This document shows positions 62,326 to 64,000 of a stretch of 64,000 nucleotides of DNA, one piece after another. The notes beneath the pieces are model-generated. The model was not told the origin of the DNA. It worked only from the letters and a program-made list of their open reading frames with translations, and searched no databases. The translations under genes and the position numbers were made by a program. Each line of letters starts with the position of its first letter. Within the stretch, counting starts at the first letter, position 1. The DNA is from Bacteroidota bacterium (lineage in GTDB: Bacteria; Bacteroidota; Ignavibacteria; UBA10030; UBA6906). The DNA lies in assembly GCA_030835135.1 (NCBI GenBank), contig JAUQWO010000025.1, positions 1-64,000 of the forward strand. Direction: 5' to 3'.

Positions 62326-63395
62326 TGGCACCGATCCCGGCACAGCCCGCCACGACGGGCACCGAACAGCAGCAGCGGGTCCTGGACCCGAAGGCAAAGC
62401 TGCGTCTGCAGCGCGCGGTGAAGGAGTTCGAGTCGGTGATGGTCGGCTATATGCTTAAGAGCATGCGCTCGAGCATCCCCAAGGACGATATGGGTGGGGA
62501 GAGCTACGGGGGCGATATGCTCGAAGGGATGTTCGATGGCGAGCTGGCGCGGTACGTATCGCGCGGCAGCAACCTGGGATTGGGTGAGATGCTCTATAAA
62601 GAGATCACCGGCGAAGAGATGCCGCGCCTCACTGCTGCCGCGTCGGGCATGCCGAGGTTCGCGCCACCGGAGGTCCGCGTCGCGGTCCCGCCCATGACGC
62701 CCCTCGTGCCGCGTCCGGCGATCACGCCGGCAGCGGCGCACGCAACCGCGACCACACCGTCATCCGCGGACGAGGCGGCTGTGACGACCGGTGTGGCAGT
62801 GGGTGAGTCGATGCCAGCTCGTCCGGGAGTGTCGGCGGGAATCCCGGCTCCGGCAGTCCCCGTCGCACCGGCGGTTCGTGAGCAGATGAAGCCGCACGAG
62901 GCTCCGCTGCAGCGCAAGAGCGGGGAGTCGGTTGTCGCTCCGGCCACGGTGACCGCACCGTCCGATACGATACGGCGCCGGCTCGACGCCCTCGATCCGA
63001 TCATCAGGACGGCGTCGGATACGACGGGTGTGCAGGCGAGTCTGCTGAAGGCGGTGATCGCGACCGAGTCGGGTGGACGCACGCAGGCACAGTCGCACCG
63101 CAACGCGAAGGGGCTGATGCAGCTCATCGATTCGACCGCAACGGCGATGGGTGTGAGGAATGTCTGGGACCCGTTGCAGAATGTGCAGGGCGGGGCACGG
63201 TACCTCGGTCAGATGATGGACCGCTTCGGCGGGAACCTCGAGCATGCGCTGGCCTCGTATAATGCCGGTCCGGGTGCCGTGGAAAAACACAAAGGCGTGC
63301 CCCCCTACCGGGAGACACAGCAATATGTCGGCAAGGTACTGGAATATCTCCGGTACTTCGAACAACAGGAGACAGGCGGCGATGACCAGGATTGA
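62325..63395 (+). CDS. flgJ: FlgJ: rod-binding domain fused to SLT-type lytic transglycosylase
   Basis: A 356-residue protein. N-terminal rod-cap domain (about 20-100; VKEFESVMVGYMLKSMRSSIP, YGGDMLEGMFDGELARYV), a long Ala/Pro/Val linker (about 110-215), and a C-terminal SLT domain with catalytic-type Glu in ATESGGRTQAQSHRNAKGLMQL and LASYNAGPGAV. It would cap the rod and open peptidoglycan. In enterobacteria the enzymatic part is an unrelated glucosaminidase, so this is the transglycosylase version. Confidence 0.93.
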   Translation: MAPIPAQPATTGTEQQQRVLDPKAKLRLQRAVKEFESVMVGYMLKSMRSSIPKDDMGGESYGGDMLEGMFDGELARYVSRGSNLGLGEMLYKEITGEEMPRLTAAASGMPRFAPPEVRVAVPPMTPLVPRPAITPAAAHATATTPSSADEAAVTTGVAVGESMPARPGVSAGIPAPAVPVAPAVREQMKPHEAPLQRKSGESVVAPATVTAPSDTIRRRLDALDPIIRTASDTTGVQASLLKAVIATESGGRTQAQSHRNAKGLMQLIDSTATAMGVRNVWDPLQNVQGGARYLGQMMDRFGGNLEHALASYNAGPGAVEKHKGVPPYRETQQYVGKVLEYLRYFEQQETGGDDQD

Positions 63396-63840
63396 GGAAC
63401 TCGAGCGGGTCCTTGCGGCGGAAGTGGAACTCGGGGAGGCGCTGCTGCAACTGTTGATGAACAAGCAGCGATCCATCGTCGGCTTGCAGAGTGATGAACT
63501 GTCCATGGTGCTGGCACAGGAGGAACAGCTCCTCCGTCCTTTCCAGAACCTGGAAGCGGAACGTGTGCGGCTCACGGCGGAGCTCGTGGGTGCGACGGAC
63601 CGGAGCAGGGGGGGCGCGGGCATGCCGTTGTCGGTGGTCGAGCTCATGGACCACATCCCGGCGACGGACTCGCTGCGGATCTCCACGATGGCCACGCGGT
63701 TGCGGACGGTCGTGGAGCGGATCCTGCAGATGAACGGTCAGAACCGGGTGCTGTTGCAGCGCTCGCTCCGGTTCGTTCAGGATACCCTGCGGTTGGTCAC
63801 GGACGACCATACACGCGCACTCGTCGATCATCGCGCGTAA
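63382..63840 (+). CDS. flgN: FlgN-type flagellar chaperone
   Basis: A 152-residue helical protein (LERVLAAEVELGEALLQLLMNKQRSIVG...LEAERVRLTAEL) overlapping flgJ by 14 bases and followed by flgK. FlgN proteins escort the junction proteins FlgK and FlgL. Assignment rests on pattern, size and position. No flgM gene is seen beside it, though flgM often sits there. Confidence 0.85.
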   Translation: MTRIEELERVLAAEVELGEALLQLLMNKQRSIVGLQSDELSMVLAQEEQLLRPFQNLEAERVRLTAELVGATDRSRGGAGMPLSVVELMDHIPATDSLRISTMATRLRTVVERILQMNGQNRVLLQRSLRFVQDTLRLVTDDHTRALVDHRA

Positions 63841-63860
63841 TCACGGAAGGAGAAGGCAGC

Positions 63861-64000
63861 ATGTCGGGCATATCGCAGGTTCTGGAGATCGCGCGTCGCG
63901 CACTGCTGGCACAGCAATACCAGATGAACGTGACCGGGCACAACATCGCGAACGCAAGCACGCCGGGGTACTCGCGGCAGCGGGCCCATGTGGTCACCAC
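63861..64000 (+). CDS. flgK: Hook-filament junction protein FlgK, N-terminus (cut by window end)
   Basis: The first 46 codons are present. LEIARRALLAQQYQMNVTGHNIANASTPGYSRQRA is the FlgK N-terminal signature. AAGGAGAAGG precedes ATG 63861. The gene continues beyond the window. Confidence 0.95.
   Translation, partial: MSGISQVLEIARRALLAQQYQMNVTGHNIANASTPGYSRQRAHVVT

Overview
The window is almost wholly chromosomal motility and chemotaxis DNA from a Gram-negative (diderm) bacterium with high-GC, strongly codon-biased genes. FlgH and FlgI (L and P rings) show the outer membrane. The layout flgB-flgC-fliE-fliF...flhA-flhF-flhG-fliA, a beta-carbonic anhydrase, zinc-ribbon receivers and tandem-HAMP receptors would suit a deep-branching lineage such as Ignavibacteriota/Chlorobi-like or Gemmatimonadota-like bacteria, but the phylum cannot be fixed from the sequence alone. 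No tRNA, rRNA, CRISPR, transposase or phage gene was seen.

Region 1 (1-8.5 kb): the tail of one methyl-accepting chemotaxis protein (MCP) and two complete giant MCPs with 91-residue tandem HAMP units. The first complete MCP carries a c-type haem motif in its periplasmic part. A secreted beta-carbonic anhydrase lies convergent to it, and cheW follows the second MCP. Region 2 (8.5-11.6 kb): an MCP-tail remnant, then a receiver, a CheB-like protein, a CheR-like methyltransferase lacking its N-terminal domain, and an MBL-fold hydrolase. Region 3 (11.7-23.8 kb): two hybrid histidine kinases ending in HPt domains, each followed by a receiver with a C-terminal zinc-ribbon-like segment, plus an HDOD protein, a small DUF3391-like protein, a FapA/DUF342 protein and a HEAT-repeat protein. 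Region 4 (23.8-30.2 kb): the core chemotaxis operon cheR-cheY-cheY-cheZ-cheZ-cheA-cheB.

Region 5 (30.3-64 kb): flagellar genes in long, tightly overlapping operons: flgBC-fliEFGHIJ-motE-like-fliK-flgD-TIGR02530-flgE | flbD | fliLMNOPQR-flhBAFG-fliA, then three HDOD proteins, a histidine kinase, an AMIN-like membrane protein, and flgF-flgG-flgA-flgH-flgI-flgJ-flgN-flgK (flgK cut by the window end). Three sigma-54-like promoters are visible, upstream of MCP2, of the flgB operon and of the fliL operon. The last two share an upstream CATTCCTGCA element.

The most unusual content is directly downstream of fliA. Two consecutive HDOD proteins end in a segment homologous to region 4 of the FliA sigma factor, without sigma region 2 or 3. 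This HDOD-sigma4 architecture, next to the flagellar sigma factor gene and with no flgM visible between flgJ, flgN and flgK, is the best candidate for an undescribed regulatory system. Other points of interest are the haem-c MCP, the apparent swap of lipobox from FlgH to FlgA, paired CheZ proteins with a shared C-terminal tail, and duplicated kinase/zinc-ribbon receiver modules.
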